A DNA stretch of 64,000 nucleotides from Primula veris (lineage: Eukaryota > Streptophyta > Magnoliopsida > Ericales > Primulaceae), in contig OY821749.1 in assembly GCA_963682055.1 (NCBI GenBank), forward strand, positions 18,984,631 through 19,048,630. The letters run 5' to 3'. Below the pieces are notes generated by a model that saw only the letters and a program-made list of their open reading frames with translations, had not been told where the DNA came from and made no database searches. Position 1 is the first letter of the stretch. Every line of letters begins with the position of its first letter. Of the stretch, positions 48,400-60,655 are shown in pieces. Made by a program: the position numbers and the translations under genes.

Positions 48400-49720
48400 T
48401 CAGATGACTGTGGCTTTCACTGCTCTCTATATCTTGTAAATACATCAAATGAATGTAAAAATCGTTCAATTGAATGGAGAACTAAACGAAGAAATCTACC
48501 TGCAACAACCTAAAGGTTTAAGAGCTAAATAAAACGATGCCCATGTGCGCTGACTTGTAAAGTTATTATATGGGCTAAAACAATCTAGCTCCGAAGAAAT
48601 GACAAGAAAAGTTTGACCAAGTTATGCTAGCAAAGAGATTTCGCATCAATAAAGGCGATAAAAAGCGTACATTTGAAAGGAGACAACATGAAATACGTTA
48701 TTGTATATTTGTTCGTTAATGACATGATAATTATTGGGAGCAATGCTCATTTATCAAGGCTACCAAACAAATGTTATCAAATAGATTTGACATGAAAGAT
48801 AAATGTATGGCAGATGTAATCCTTGTTATGAAAATAACCAAGAGATCGGATGGCTATGCCCTATCTTAGTCACATTACATGATGCAAATTTAGAAAGGTT
48901 TGACATATACAGTGATGCAAAAGCCAAAACTCTGGTAGATCTAAATTTGCATTTGACAAAGAATAATGGTAGTAACGTTGACAACTAGAGTATGCCCGGA
49001 TTGTTGGGAGGCTAATGTATCTGATGACCTGCACAGTAGACCGGATATAGCATACTCCATGAGTAAACTAAGTTTATAAGTAATCCATGAGAGGATCACT
49101 CTAAAGCCACAGTCAGGGTTAGGTATTTAAGATACATGCATGACTATGGGGTGGCACTATATGCGATATTGTGAGGTGCTAGAGGGATAAACTCATGCAT
49201 AATAGATTTCGGATTGGAATAACACACAATCCACGAGCGGGTATGTGTTTGTGATTGTCAGTGCACCTATATCATAGAAATCCTCGAAACAACCCTGTAT
49301 TGCAAGATCAACTATGGAGTCGAATTTAAACCCATTGGGCAAGGCTGTAGATGAAGCCGAATAACTCGAATATTTTCTTAAGGATATTCCAATCTCGTCG
49401 AAACGGGTGCCTACCATAATTATAAATTTATGACAGTTAGCATGTTGTATGCATAGGGCACAAAGCCACATTTACGATGATAAATTTAGATACATACATC
49501 GTAGACATATCATGGAGAGACTATTGATATCAAATGTTGTTATTTCAATCGACAAATTCTAAAGATAACATTCCTCATCCAAAAATAATAGGCTTGACTC
49601 CCGATCAAGTACATGCTTCCTCAGGGTGAGCTTACATCTCATCAAAAGGAATACCCATCTCAATGGCAATTCCACCTAGTTGAGGGAAGATCCCATGATC
49701 TAGATTTAAGATGACAACAA
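48400..49720 (+). pseudogene. Decayed Copia reverse transcriptase to RNase H region
   Basis: In shifting frames the + strand shows the Copia pol order: MNVKIVQLNGELNEEIYLQQ (about 48445-48505), LVKLLYGLKQ (about 48555), the active-site block read as LFVNDMIIIGSNAHL (about 48708; canonical VDD changed to VND), FDMKD, DLNLHLTKNNG, IVGRLMYLMTCT (about 48998), a decayed 'RPDIAYSMSKLS', then YMHDYGVALYA, and further on RNase H-like words such as KINYGVEFKPIGQG, with a terminal 'HRRHIMERLL' block (about 49498). Stops and frameshifts are everywhere. No upstream gag or integrase was found between here and the KANADI gene. Confidence 0.75.
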
Positions 49721-50229
49721 AGTTGTGGGGGCCGGGATCCGACCATATCACTTGAGAAACTGAGTTGCACATCTATTTCTATGATGAGCGAGTGATAAAC
49801 TTGTACAACAAGTAAGGAGTAAGCTTTGTTTTTCATGATTCTTATACTTGAAAAACAAGTGGATAAGGCAAGTTACCTTCATAAGAGATGACATATATCG
49901 AGTGTCGATGGGGCTGCATCTATGAGAATGAATTAGAGCTAGTTCCCTACAGGACTCGACGAATAACCATGCACCTCTAAGGCCATAACGGACATAATTA
50001 GTAAGACCGGATAAATGGTGAAAAAAATACGTTGTGTGGGTATCATTGTCTTGTTATACACAAAAGTTGAACAATTCAAAACATCGTCTTCATTAGTTAA
50101 TAAGTAGCTGATTATATTTCACCACATGTAGTTCAATGTTAAAAAACAACCTTCACAGATATTGCAACATAATATCTACGAGTCCCTCTCTATGTACATG
50201 CATTGTGTCATATGATAACAAGAAAAAAT

Positions 50230-51100
50230 CATTTATGTGGGGGATTATTGAATTTTGGTATCTATGCAATATACCAAAACTGGTTCGGATAGGTTAAACT
50301 ATACGAAACGGTTCGTGTAATTTAAAGTACTCTTCAATGACTTCAAAACATTATAAGATTGGTCCAAAACGATCACTGGTGTAAAAGAGGTTAAGTGGCA
50401 TTTCGGGAGTTGGGTAAGTAACCTAACCCACAACTTAGTGTAAAGGAAATTTCCAATCCGACATCGATTGGAATTGAGGAATATGAATGGTTTATAAACC
50501 ATCTCAAATGACAAGGGGGTAGAGCCTTGGGGCTCCGAGTTATCACCCACGATAGAGGTGAGGCTTTGACAATTTTCATCTCGATTTTGTCCATTTCACC
50601 CATGTGCCGCTTGTGACCCGTGTTCTACAAACCATGGCCCGTGGTGGAGCCTAGTGCGGTGTGGTGTATACAGGGTGCATGGGGCTGCCACGTGGCTCCC
50701 TCCGTTTGCTCTCAACTTTTTTCACCTAAACTAATTAAAATGTTGTGACTTTTCACGGAGAGGTCATTGCAAGTTTGAAGAGTTTTAATGTGCACCCATT
50801 AGTGTGGACGATCGCGATTTTTCGCCTTTAATTGAAAAGTTGCAACCCGAAAATGGACATTTTGGTTTCCTATATTAAGGATTCTCCCCCACAATGTTTT
50901 TATCATCCCATTATGAATAGAACCCTTTCGGAATCTCTCTCACTCGAATTCATTCATATAATGTCTTAATAAATTAGTGAGAGAAATTCTCGCCATTAAA
51001 AGTCTTGAGTATGGGAAAGTGTTGCTTCCATATTTTTTATACTATCACATTAATTGTTTTATCATGTGAGATCATGTTTGTAAGCCTATAAGCAAGCAGT
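50230..51100 (+). repeat. Probable 3' LTR of the decayed Copia element
   Basis: A purine tract (ATGTGGGGGA, about 50235-50244) leads into TTATTGAATTTTGGTATC, close to the TGTTGAATTTTGG start of many Copia LTRs. Further on there is a TATATTAAGG box (about 50872) and a T/C-rich segment ending in 'GAGAGAAATTCTCG', as expected for R and U5. Position fits directly downstream of the RNase H remnant. The right edge is uncertain and no partner LTR is visible. Confidence 0.5.
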
Positions 51101-51131
51101 AATGGGTCATATAAGATCATGAAAATAGATT

Positions 51132-51512
51132 GACGTCAAAATCTTATACCCCTATTCTCTAGTCCTTTCTTTGCCTTCTTTTTTATTTTCAATCAAATTT
51201 TAAATTTTCATAACTTATACCGCAATTTTATAAACTTTTATATTATATTGTATTCAAATTTTAAAACATTTGAACATAATATTGTTTTAGACAATTTTTT
51301 TAATATTCAATGTTTAATTTACACTAATTTATACATTTATTCCAAAATAAATTTTGTGTGGATTTGCTTTTAAAAATAATTATTGGAATGTATTGATACA
51401 TGTATTATAGTAATTGTACAATTATTTTCAAGTTTTTTAGAATTTTTTTTTTGATAAAATAAGCAAATGGGTACGGAAGGAGATAGAGAAATGGGGTATA
51501 AGATTTGGACTC
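51132..51512. mobile_element. 381-bp MITE, copy 1
   Basis: It ends on the right with GGGGTATAAGATTTGGACTC and begins with an approximate inverse (GACGTCAAAATCTTATACCCC). It matches the reverse complement of 54335-54715 over its whole length, and both are 381 bp. The interior is AT-rich and non-coding. Confidence 0.7.
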
Positions 51513-51875
51513 CGAGCAATCACATGGTATTTTCAATTCTTCACCGACCAATTAAACGACAATTAAGCTAAACACCTTTTTGAAATTCCCTCGTTATTAT
51601 CTTTGTGCAATGATTTGGTGTAGACTTTGGAAATAAGCCTAGTTTAAATTTACTATATAAGTAATATAATCATTAATATGTTTTAATCTAGTTTATATTT
51701 AATTTATATTACATGTGCAGAAAGTAACGTAGTATTAAATAAATCTAGGTATTTAAATTTCATATCATTACTATATATGTCTTGTTCATTTGCTAGGTTA
51801 TAGGCCATTTCTTGTTCATTTCCTAGGTTATAGGTTATAATTTATAATTTCCTAGGTTATAGGTTATAATTTATA

Positions 51876-53872
51876 GGGGCAACGCCAAAAAAGTCTTAAC
51901 CAATGTAAAATATTTCAAAAAATACAATATCAAACCTTTCATTCCATTTAGGTCATGCTTTATCTCTCCTTTGTCCTCTCTCCTTCATTCTTTCTCTCTT
52001 TCTTTTCATTTAAAAATCAGTACACTCCACATTAACTCTCTCTCCACAACTAAATTTTGTATTTATACTCCGACCCAACAATTGTCAATGAGTTGGCAGC
52101 GATGGTGGTGGTCCTTCAGACTTTCGGCGAGGTCGTCGAAGCTCCGACGAGCCATCGCTGCCACCGTCAACCCCCATTCAAAAAAATTCAAAAATTCAAA
52201 AAATTATTAAAAAATAATAATTCTAAACAAGTCAAAATAAATATATCGAGAAATCGAGAAAAATATATTAACAATCCAAAAAACGTGCATACACAATCGC
52301 GAAAAGGTTCATACACAATAAAAAAATTTGCATAAACAATCTCCAATCTCAACTCAAAAAAAATAAAAAAATAAAAAAATAAAAAAACAAGTCAAAATAA
52401 AGAAATCGATAAAAATGCATAAACACTCCAAAAAAGGTACATACACAATCGCGAAAAGGTGCATACACAATATAAACAACGTGCATATACAATCTCTAAC
52501 CTTCACTCAAAAAATTCAAAAAAAAAAAATAATAAAAAAATCGATAAAAGTGCATACACAGTAAAAAAAAATATGCATACATAATTAAAAAAAAAGGTGC
52601 ATAGACAATCGCGAAAAATATGCATAAACAATCCAAAAAAAATGTATACACAATTAAAAAAAAGACGCATACCCAATCGTGAAAAATGTTCATACACAAT
52701 ACAGAAAGTATGCATAAATAACCATGAAAAAGATGCATACATAATACGAAAAAATACATATACATCTAGAAAAATGCATACACAATGAGGAAAAATTGCA
52801 TACATAATCCGAAAAAGTGCATACAGTTCTAGAAAAATACATACACAATACGAAAAATTCATATACATTAAAAAAGTGAATAAATAATGCAAAAAGTGCA
52901 TAAATAATGCAAAAAAGGTGTATAAGTAAAAAAAAAAAGTGTATAAACAATCGCGAAAATATGGATACATAATCCAAAAAAATACATACACAATACAACA
53001 AAATTGCATACATAATCTCCAACCTCCACTCAAAAAAATTCAAAATTCAAAATTCAAAATTCAAAATTCAAAATTCAAAAAAAACAAATCAGAATAAAGA
53101 AATCGAGAAAAATGCATACACAATCCAAAAAAGTTATATACACAATCGCGAAAAAGGTGCATATACATCCACTCCATTCAAAAAATTCAAAAAAAGAAAA
53201 ATAAAAAAATTCTAAAAAATCAAAATACAAGTAAAAAAAGTGCATACACAATCAACAAAGTGCATACACATCCAAAAAAATGCATAAATAATCTGAAATG
53301 CATATACAAGTAAAGTGTATACACAATCGAGAAAAGCGTATACAAAATAATGCATAATCTATAAAAGAGCATACACAATCCGAAAAGTGCATACACAATC
53401 TGAAAAATTGCATACACAATACCGAAAAAGTGCATACACAATACCGTGCATACACATCCATGAAATTGCATACACAATCCCGAAGAGTGAATACACATCC
53501 ATAAAAGTGTACACACATTACAGAATAGTGCATACACATCCAAAATATTGCATACACAATTTTTTGATTTTTTTTTTTTGAATTTTTTGTAAATTTTGTG
53601 AATTTTTTTGAGTGGAGATTGGCGGTGGCGGCGGTAGCTCTCTTGAGCCCCGACGATCTCGCCGGAGCTCCGAGGAACCACCTCCATTGCCGCCAACCAA
53701 TGAGAAATTGGTGGATCGGAGTATATATATAAAGTTTAGTTGAGGAAAAAAAAAGTTGAAGTGGGGTGTGGTAATTTTTAGAGAGAAAAAGTGTGAAATA
53801 AATGGAATGAAAGTTTGGGTATGTGTTTTTTAAAATAAGGTTTGAAAAATATTACTTTTTTGGTATTTTCTT
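51876..53872. mobile_element. Mutator-like non-autonomous element with internal TGCATACACAAT array, 1997 bp
   Basis: Diverged inverted arms of about 300 bp, 51876-52200 and 53570-53872, surround a repeat array. TAATTTATA (9 bp) flanks both sides (51867-51875 and 53873-53881), which fits the Mutator class. Each arm runs inward from a 'CCAAAAAAGT' end through a 'TTTCATTCCATTTA' box and a 'TACTCCGAYCCA' box to a GC-rich patch that can be read as a related short peptide (see findings). No transposase is encoded. Confidence 0.7.
52250..53565. repeat. Degenerate short tandem array built on TGCATACACAAT
   Basis: About 1.3 kb is made of dozens of variable units of roughly 18-30 bp. The core is TGCATACACAAT with spacers such as CGCGAAAAAGG, CCAAAAAA or CTGAAAAA. 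AAAATTCAAAA-type blocks (52180, 52505, 53035 and 53180) divide it into sub-blocks. Because the units are short and stop-poor on the minus strand, long minus frames with repeated CMHFF/VCIFF words appear (52503-53043 and 53220-53696). These are repeat translations. Confidence 0.85.
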
Positions 53873-54334
53873 TAATTTATATTTATGAAACTCAAAAAAT
53901 ATATGTCATTCACCGCTCAAAAAGAATATATCTATGGAAAAGGGATTTCAATCAAAGTCTTAATAGTTTCATATATTCACCATAAAAAATATGGGTTTAG
54001 TCCCAATTTGTTGCTTCACACATGTTTAGATTACAGCCGAATCTGTATGGATATGAGTTCAAATGGTTATAAATGATATACGTTCGATCTACTCGGCTGT
54101 TCAGAATTGATGCTTGTACACCGGTGTTATGGCCAGGAACGTAACTGATCAAAAATCATTCTTTTGTATCCAAATTACGTGAGTGGTGAATGCTAGTCAT
54201 ATTGTTCAAAACATGGGATACTTACTGTTTATATATAAAAACTATCATTTTAATGATTTGCATACTAAATTAACTGTTTTTTCAATAATCATACCAAATT
54301 GTTTGAAACTCACTAATTGTCATACTGTTGTCAC

Positions 54335-54715
54335 GAGTCCAAATCTTCTACCCCATTTCTCTACCCCCTTCCGTGCCCCTTTGCTTATTTTATCAAAAAA
54401 AAAATTCTAAAAAACTTGAAAAAAATTGTACAATTACTATAATACATGTATCAATACATTTCAATAACTATTTTTAAAAGAAAATCCACACAAAATTTAT
54501 TTTGGAATAAATGTATAAATTAGTGTAAATTAAATATTGAATATTAAAAAAATTGTGTAAAACAATATTATGTTCAAATATTTTAAAATTTGAATACAAT
54601 ATAATATAAAAGTTTATAAAATTGCGGTATAAGTTGTGAAAATTTAAAATTTGAGTGAAAATAAACAATGGGGCACGGAAGTGGGTAAAGAATAGGGGGT
54701 AGAAGATTTGGACTC
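54335..54715. mobile_element. 381-bp MITE, copy 2
   Basis: Ends are GAGTCCAAATCTTCTACCCC and its inverse. The flanks TGTTGTCAC and TGGTGTCAC (54326-54334 and 54716-54724) look like a 9-bp target duplication with one mismatch. It is an inverted full-length match of 51132-51512. Confidence 0.75.
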
Positions 54716-54860
54716 TGGTGTCACCGTGCCCTCACATGACATTAATGAAAGGTAGAACCGTTTTTCCACGACCAAAATATGGATCATCCTGTTTAAATAT
54801 ACAAAATATATGTTTTTAACGATTTGCATACTAAATTAATTGTTTTCTCATTATGTGTTA

Positions 54861-55584
54861 TGCATTTTTTTTCCATCTCAGCAACTTTTTTTTTTTTTTT
54901 ATTATTTTAGCCTTTTTTATACGATTTTGTAAATTCATTTTTGTGAAAATATAAAAATATATTGTATAAAATAATTATAATTTATAAAACTGAATTTAAA
55001 ATTGTAAAACACTAATTTAGAGTTAAAAATAATCATTTCATAATTTATAAAGTTTTTTAAAGAAATTTTGTAATGTTTTTAAGTAGGATTTAAAAAAGAT
55101 AGAAATTGCAAAAAAAAAAAATGGCAAAAAAAATCAAAATTAACTTTGTACATTTTTAACCCAGTTTCTTACTTTTAAAACCATGTTTTGTATTTTGTAT
55201 GTTATTTAATTATTTGTTATTTATTTATTTGTTTTGAGTTTTTTTTATAAAAGAAGGCTGAAATATTCAAAAAATAAATAATCGACTCTGTAAAATTTTC
55301 AACTCATTTTTTAACTTTTCTATCCATGTTTTCTAATTTTACAATTTTTCTTATTATTTTTTATATTTTTTTAGAAAAGAGTAAAAAAAAGTCAAAACAA
55401 GAATTGACTTTATAAATTAAAAACTTTTAAAACCAAGTTTTATAATTTTATGATTTTTCTGGGGTCTTTTCAATTTTTTATAATGTTTTAGGGAAAAAAT
55501 CAAATTTTTAAATGTTTGGCACAAAATAAGGGTAAAAGGGTAATCTCCACTTCAAAATGCCATATGTCGTTGTTTTTTGGTGTT
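54861..55584. other. AT-rich interior of the inverted-repeat element
   Basis: Long T- and A-runs with repeated motifs such as 'TTTTTATAATG' and 'CAAAATTAACTTTG'. No coding content was seen. Confidence 0.4.
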
Positions 55585-55629
55585 ATGTGACAACAATATG
55601 TTAATTAGTGAGTTTGAGACAATTTGGTA

Positions 55630-55864
55630 CTCCCTCCGTCCCATATTATAAGTCTTATACGAAAACACACACAATTTTGATCGGCAAGTAACTTATATTC
55701 AAATTATCGAATTTTTATTTTTTAATATTCTATTATATAATTTAACATTTGAATTATGTATAGAAATTTTAAAAAAATTCGTTTCGACAATTTAGTTATA
55801 TATTTAAAATCGGCTAAAATTACAGGTGGTTTCGCATAAGACTTATAAAGTGGGACTGAGCAAA
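55630..55864. mobile_element. Stowaway MITE, 235 bp
   Basis: It starts CTCCCTCCGTCCCATATTATAAG and ends CTTATAAAGTGGGACTGAGC, with TA on both sides (55628-55629 and 55865-55866). The empty site TTTGGTATGATT is preserved in inverse in the left arm at about 54288-54300, confirming the edges. Confidence 0.85.
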
Positions 55865-55955
55865 TATGATTTTTGAAAAAACAATTAATTTAGTATGAAA
55901 ATATTAAAAGTAGATAGTTTGTATACGTAAACATTAATCATCCCTAAAAACATTG

Positions 55956-57575
55956 TACCTCAAAGAGAGGGGTTCTTGGTGAAGAGAATCAGGTGCTCAT
56001 TAATTGAATAATGAGAGGAAAAGGAAAGTAAAAGAAGTGGAAAAGAGAAAGAGAAGAAAAAGAGAACTAAAGCAACACAAGATGACAAGAAAGACAGAAA
56101 GCAACAAAAGGAGGGATGAGTGAGAAAGCTATGTTATAAGATCCATATCAGAATATTATATTTCTACGTGTAAAAGATCTCATTAAGTTTGTACTTTATG
56201 CATAGACATAGAGGAAAAGAAAGGGAGAAATTTAATAATGCCTATTTTAAATGGCGTTTTTTGTGTGTGTGGTTTCAATAGGATTCAAGTTTATATCATG
56301 TTTATAGATTGACAGTTTAACAAAACATTAGTAAATAATCGAGATGTGGAATAGGCCAATTTGGTCCCAGTTTAATTAGTCATATGCTTATCTTTCAAAA
56401 ACATTAAAAAAATCCAGATGTTTCTACATTACCTTGACATCTCATTGACAGGTGAGGTCTTGCGGTGGGTGTAACTTAACTTTAGAAGTATAACGTAGTT
56501 AATACAAAAAGAGACATAAGTTAAAAGGGAGTAGAGACTTGTTTGGTTGAGATATTTGCTTATGAGATTGGATATATATTAAATGTTGTGGGGCTCACAA
56601 AACTCATGATTGGTTGTACAATGATGATCGAGACTAGAGATGATGCCGGACATCAAATGACCCGACTCGATGTATTTGGAATGACATGAGGTGTGATATT
56701 ATTAGTCTCGAGGCTGATAACCCGACCATCATTTCAAAACTCACTTATATCCGGACGGAATTGTTAATCATGTGTCTAATAGTTCTGCAACCAAACGAGA
56801 CATTTGGATTACCGGTTTTAAATCAAACAATCCAACCCGTTTTCAAGTTTTTAAGTGTTGAAACTCTGTTATTCTTCATAGACATATATCATATACATCT
56901 AATTAATTAAGGGAATGTAAGAATACTTTACAATAACAAAAAAAATAGGAAAGTGAAAATGTAATATGGATTAATTTTTAGATATAGTTTTATTAGGGTT
57001 TAGTACTCTCCGGGATGCATTTTTTTCAATTTTATTATTTCTACTTTTCTGGAGTTTGATTTATAAGTACACATGCGGATATTAATCTATTTACACTACA
57101 TGCGCCAACGCCAAAGTGTGCTATTACGTGATCAAATTCTGTCATCGGTAAGGGTAATTTAGTTATTATATCTTCTAATTAATCAGAATAAGATAAAAAG
57201 AGAAAGAACTAATACTATTATAATCCTCCAATCAAAAAAAAAAAAGTAATTAACCCCTTCCCCCTTAGTTTCTCACTCTATCTAATTTTTATTTATGCGA
57301 TAAACTCGCCTCAGTCATACCAAATCTCAACAGACTAGTCTCTAATATATGCAATCCCTAGAAAGATTGAAAAAGTCTTCGACTGGCTAATAAGAGAAAA
57401 AAATCAATTGAGTTGTACAGTTATGAGTTCTAGAGAATACTTGACAGGTCTTCCATTTCTCTATTTATTCCAGGGCTTTTCACATATTCATGTTAAGGTT
57501 TTAACTTTAAATCCTAGTAGACTTATGATATATGAAAATTTTAGGAAAAGTACCTCTTAATATATATTAACAGGT
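55956..57575. other. Intergenic DNA without recognisable features
   Basis: A purine-rich GA patch lies at about 55990-56125. No gene was seen. Confidence 0.45.
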
Positions 57576-58092
57576 ATATGAACCGTTTACTACTATATAC
57601 TTTACCAAAAATTCAATTTTCTTCCTTCTACTCTATTTTGTTCATTTTAGCGCCATTTACAATATCAATTCATTCAATTTTGTACCTCATCCATCAATTA
57701 CTTCACAAAATGGACGACACGTGACTGCACATGACTAAATTCTATTAACGTATTTTAACGACAAAGGGTATTTTGGTAATTTATAACATAGGTCCAATAA
57801 AAAAATAAAAAATAAAAAATAAAAATAAAAATAAAATAATACAAGGGACAAAATAATACATTTTTCTATCTTCGGTTCATCTCAATTCTTACCAAACATA
57901 AAACTAACTCATAAAAGCATCAAAAGTTAGTCACGTGCAAACACGTGTCGTCCATTTTATGAAATAATTAACGAATGAGTTACAAAATTGAGTGGATTGA
58001 TATTGTACAGGGCCCTAAAATGAACAAATTAGAATAAATGAGAAAAAATTGAATTTTTAATAAAGTAGAGGGTATAGTAAACTGCTCATATC
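57576..58092. mobile_element. Inverted-repeat MITE-like element, about 515 bp
   Basis: Arms of about 160 bp (57576-57740 and 57925-58092) are inverse copies. Shared landmarks are 'AAAAATTCAATTTT', 'TTGTTCATTTTAG' and 'AAAATGGACGACACGTG'. The inner ends carry ACGTG/CACGTG motifs. The target duplication was not resolved and the class is undetermined. Confidence 0.65.
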
Positions 58093-60249
58093 CCCACTAC
58101 GTATTTATCCATTTGAAGCCAAACGGAAATCAGGTAAAAAAAATATACTTCCATAACAAATAAGTATTGTATTTATTAGAATGGAAATATATCATTGATA
58201 TTTGATTGGTCTAAATTAGATGAAATCTAAGATTTGTTTCTATAATGTAAATATTTGTTACTTGTTGACTATTATATATATAAGTATATCTATGTAATTT
58301 ATTATAACACAACGTACAACATATACAATACAATTTTATCTCTACGTTTCTACATTATATCTCTCCATTGTTTTATATTTTAACATGGTAGCATAAATTA
58401 AACCTATAAGATTCCGCTACTTCGGCTGTCGGGCCTTTTTTTTTACTTCTACTTTTTACAACTATTTATTTTTATGTTACATCTATTTTTTCTACTTTTA
58501 TCAATATGCTACCCCTACAAAAAAAAAATAGTACAAACGCTTCTTTTATTTTTTATCTCTACACACTGCAATAATATTTTTTTCTAAATCTACTTTTATC
58601 TCTACTTCTACCGCTATGCTACTTCTAAAAAAAAAAAATCTACAAAACTAATTTTCTTAAGATATTCCTACTTCTACAATTTTTTTTCCACTACTCGTAC
58701 TTCTATTTTTTTTTCTACAACTGCTATTTCTACTGACACGTGTTTTTTTCTACCTAAAATTTGAATCTTCTGCTTCTACTACTACAATCTACAGTTCTAC
58801 CACTACTGTTACCACTACAACTACTCTTATAACTACTGCTACGTCTATGAATACTACTACGACTACTACTATTGTTATGCTATGACTACTACTACTGCTA
58901 CCGCTACTACTACTACAACTGCTACCCTATTTACCCCACTTTTTTATTAATTGTTGAAAAATAAATTATGGGAAAAGAATCTCAATGAAACAAAATTAAG
59001 TAACAGAGTTAAATATTGAATCCGATCATTTAAGAACTATATATGAACGAAAAGAGGAAGGGCTAGAATGGTCCCAATATATAAATAGGGGACCTCTAAA
59101 TTCTAATTGACTTTTGTAGTTTCACTTTTATAGTTGGATCGATTTAAAGAAAAGCCCTTCTTTAGGTCCATCAGGAGATGCAAAAATGAAACAAAAGAAA
59201 TTATGTAGTGTCGCTGTTAATACCGACGTGAGTGACAACTAGTGTGTTATCCATGTAAAACTAAATAAAAAGTTAAAGGATTTTTACACATTAAATTTCA
59301 AACAAAGGGGTCGTAATTTATGAATTTATAATACCAGTTTTCATTTCTATTCTGTAAACCTTCAAAGTATTTTTTATCTGATTCCTATGAAAGTATTATC
59401 ACGTACGGTTCCAGTCTTTACTTTAATCCCGAACTCTAGGAAATTGTCATTACTTATATCTATCTTGGGGAAATTTATGTTTAGTACATAGTGAGAGTTA
59501 GACTCTTCATATTAAAAACCATAAGTTTGGATTTCTTGTTTAAAGTACATTTAAAATGTTAACTATTGAGGCATATTTATTGAGAACTTTTAGTTAAATT
59601 TTGATTTACTTTTTTGATAAGTGCTTGTGATGTTTTTACTTTTTCTTAGTCGGATTTTTTGTTGGTCATTATCAATGTTTAGGAGCGTTGTTGTATTTGA
59701 AAAACCGGTACGAACTTAAAAAGGTAAACTATAAAGATATTAATATGAATCGAGGAGAAAATGTATGGACTGGATAAAAGAGATATAATTATTAAAAAAG
59801 GGTATGAATAGAAGAGAAAAATGGTATGAAAGTAAAAACAAAAAAATATGAACATACAAAAAAGAGGGTAAAATGTTTAAAAAAAAAGGTATAAAACTGA
59901 GTAAAATGGTATGAACTGAGAGGCAAAAGCGCATGAATATGAAGGAAAAAAAAATGCATAACAACTTGAAAAATAATGAGGATGAACTCAAATATGTAGG
60001 TCGCAGTAGAAAACCCTATGTTTACACTGATTTGAATCAGAAATCACGTATTCGAATCATTGAATCATTGATTCGCATCAGAGGATGATGTATTGATTTT
60101 TTCTCCAAGGCTTTACTCTTTAATTTACTTAGTTCATAAACTTGTTTTGCCTTTCAAATTAGGAGACTTTTATGTAATGTGTTCCTTAGATGACTAATAA
60201 TCAAATAGAGATTGTCAAAGCAATTTTTGGCATTGGTAATACTTGTGTC
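58093..60249. other. AT-rich intergenic DNA with TAC-rich and GGTATGAA-type simple repeats
   Basis: From about 58430 to 58930 the DNA is rich in CTAC/TACTAC triplets, purest at 58850-58920. From about 59745 to 59960 there is a loose repeat of '(A)nGGTATGAA'. No gene was seen. Confidence 0.55.
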
Positions 60250-60254
60250 ATTCC

Positions 60255-60545
60255 TGTAACGACCCGGTCCCACGGACCGAACCGTCACGCCCGTATCAAC
60301 AATATTGTCCGCTTTGGCACAACTTCCCAGGGTGGTCACCCATCCTGGTACTACTCCAAGCTAAGCACGCTTAACTGTGGAGTTCCGTCCTCGCTATTGT
60401 GCCGCACGGCTTTAAAAGGCCTTGTTGATAGGAAATGAATCTTTAAGCTCATATACCACACGGGTACTCTCATATCTGGGCGATGTGGGACTGACGCACA
60501 ACACCGCACCACAGAATTTCCTTCCTGGAAATCTGGGTCGTCACA
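60255..60545 (-). repeat. 3' LTR of the Cassandra-like TRIM
   Basis: On the minus strand it starts TGTGACGACCCAG and ends GGGTCGTTACA. It contains the 5S-like region at 60322-60387. Confidence 0.88.
60322..60387 (-). other. 5S rRNA-derived segment in TRIM LTR (copy 1)
   Basis: The minus strand contains AGTTAAGCGTGCTT, GGAGTAGTACCAGGATGGG and TGACCACCCTGGGAAG, matching the A box, intermediate element and C box of the 5S rRNA internal polymerase III promoter. It is not a complete 5S gene: the first and last parts of 5S are missing or altered. Confidence 0.88.
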
Positions 60546-60655
60546 ATCACCCTCCATTTAGGCACGACGTCCTCGTCGGGCACGTCGTCCTTCAGGGGTC
60601 CACACACACGTGCTAGTCCCCACATTTCCGGCCAGATAGAGGCTCTGATACCATC

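Larger units (their letters stand above)
54205..55955. mobile_element. Inverted-repeat element carrying two nested MITEs
   Basis: The left arm (about 54205-54334) and the right arm (about 55585-55629 plus 55865-55955) are inverse copies. Landmarks are TTTGCATACTAAATTAACTG and AATTTAGTATG, and 'CTCACTAATTGTCATACTG' and its inverse. The right arm is interrupted by a Stowaway MITE (55630-55864), and the left arm is abutted by the 381-bp MITE (54335-54715). A further partial direct copy of the left-arm sequence lies at about 54777-54860. Outer ends are approximate. Confidence 0.55.

Noticed and set aside
52503..53043. Long minus-strand frames (up to 176 codons) rich in Cys, Phe, Met and His
   Set aside because: They are translations of the TGCATACACAAT array; similar frames occur in more than one reading frame and show no domain.
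60322..60387. Functional 5S rRNA gene
   Set aside because: Only the internal promoter portion resembles 5S; the 5' and 3' stems are missing and it lies inside an LTR.
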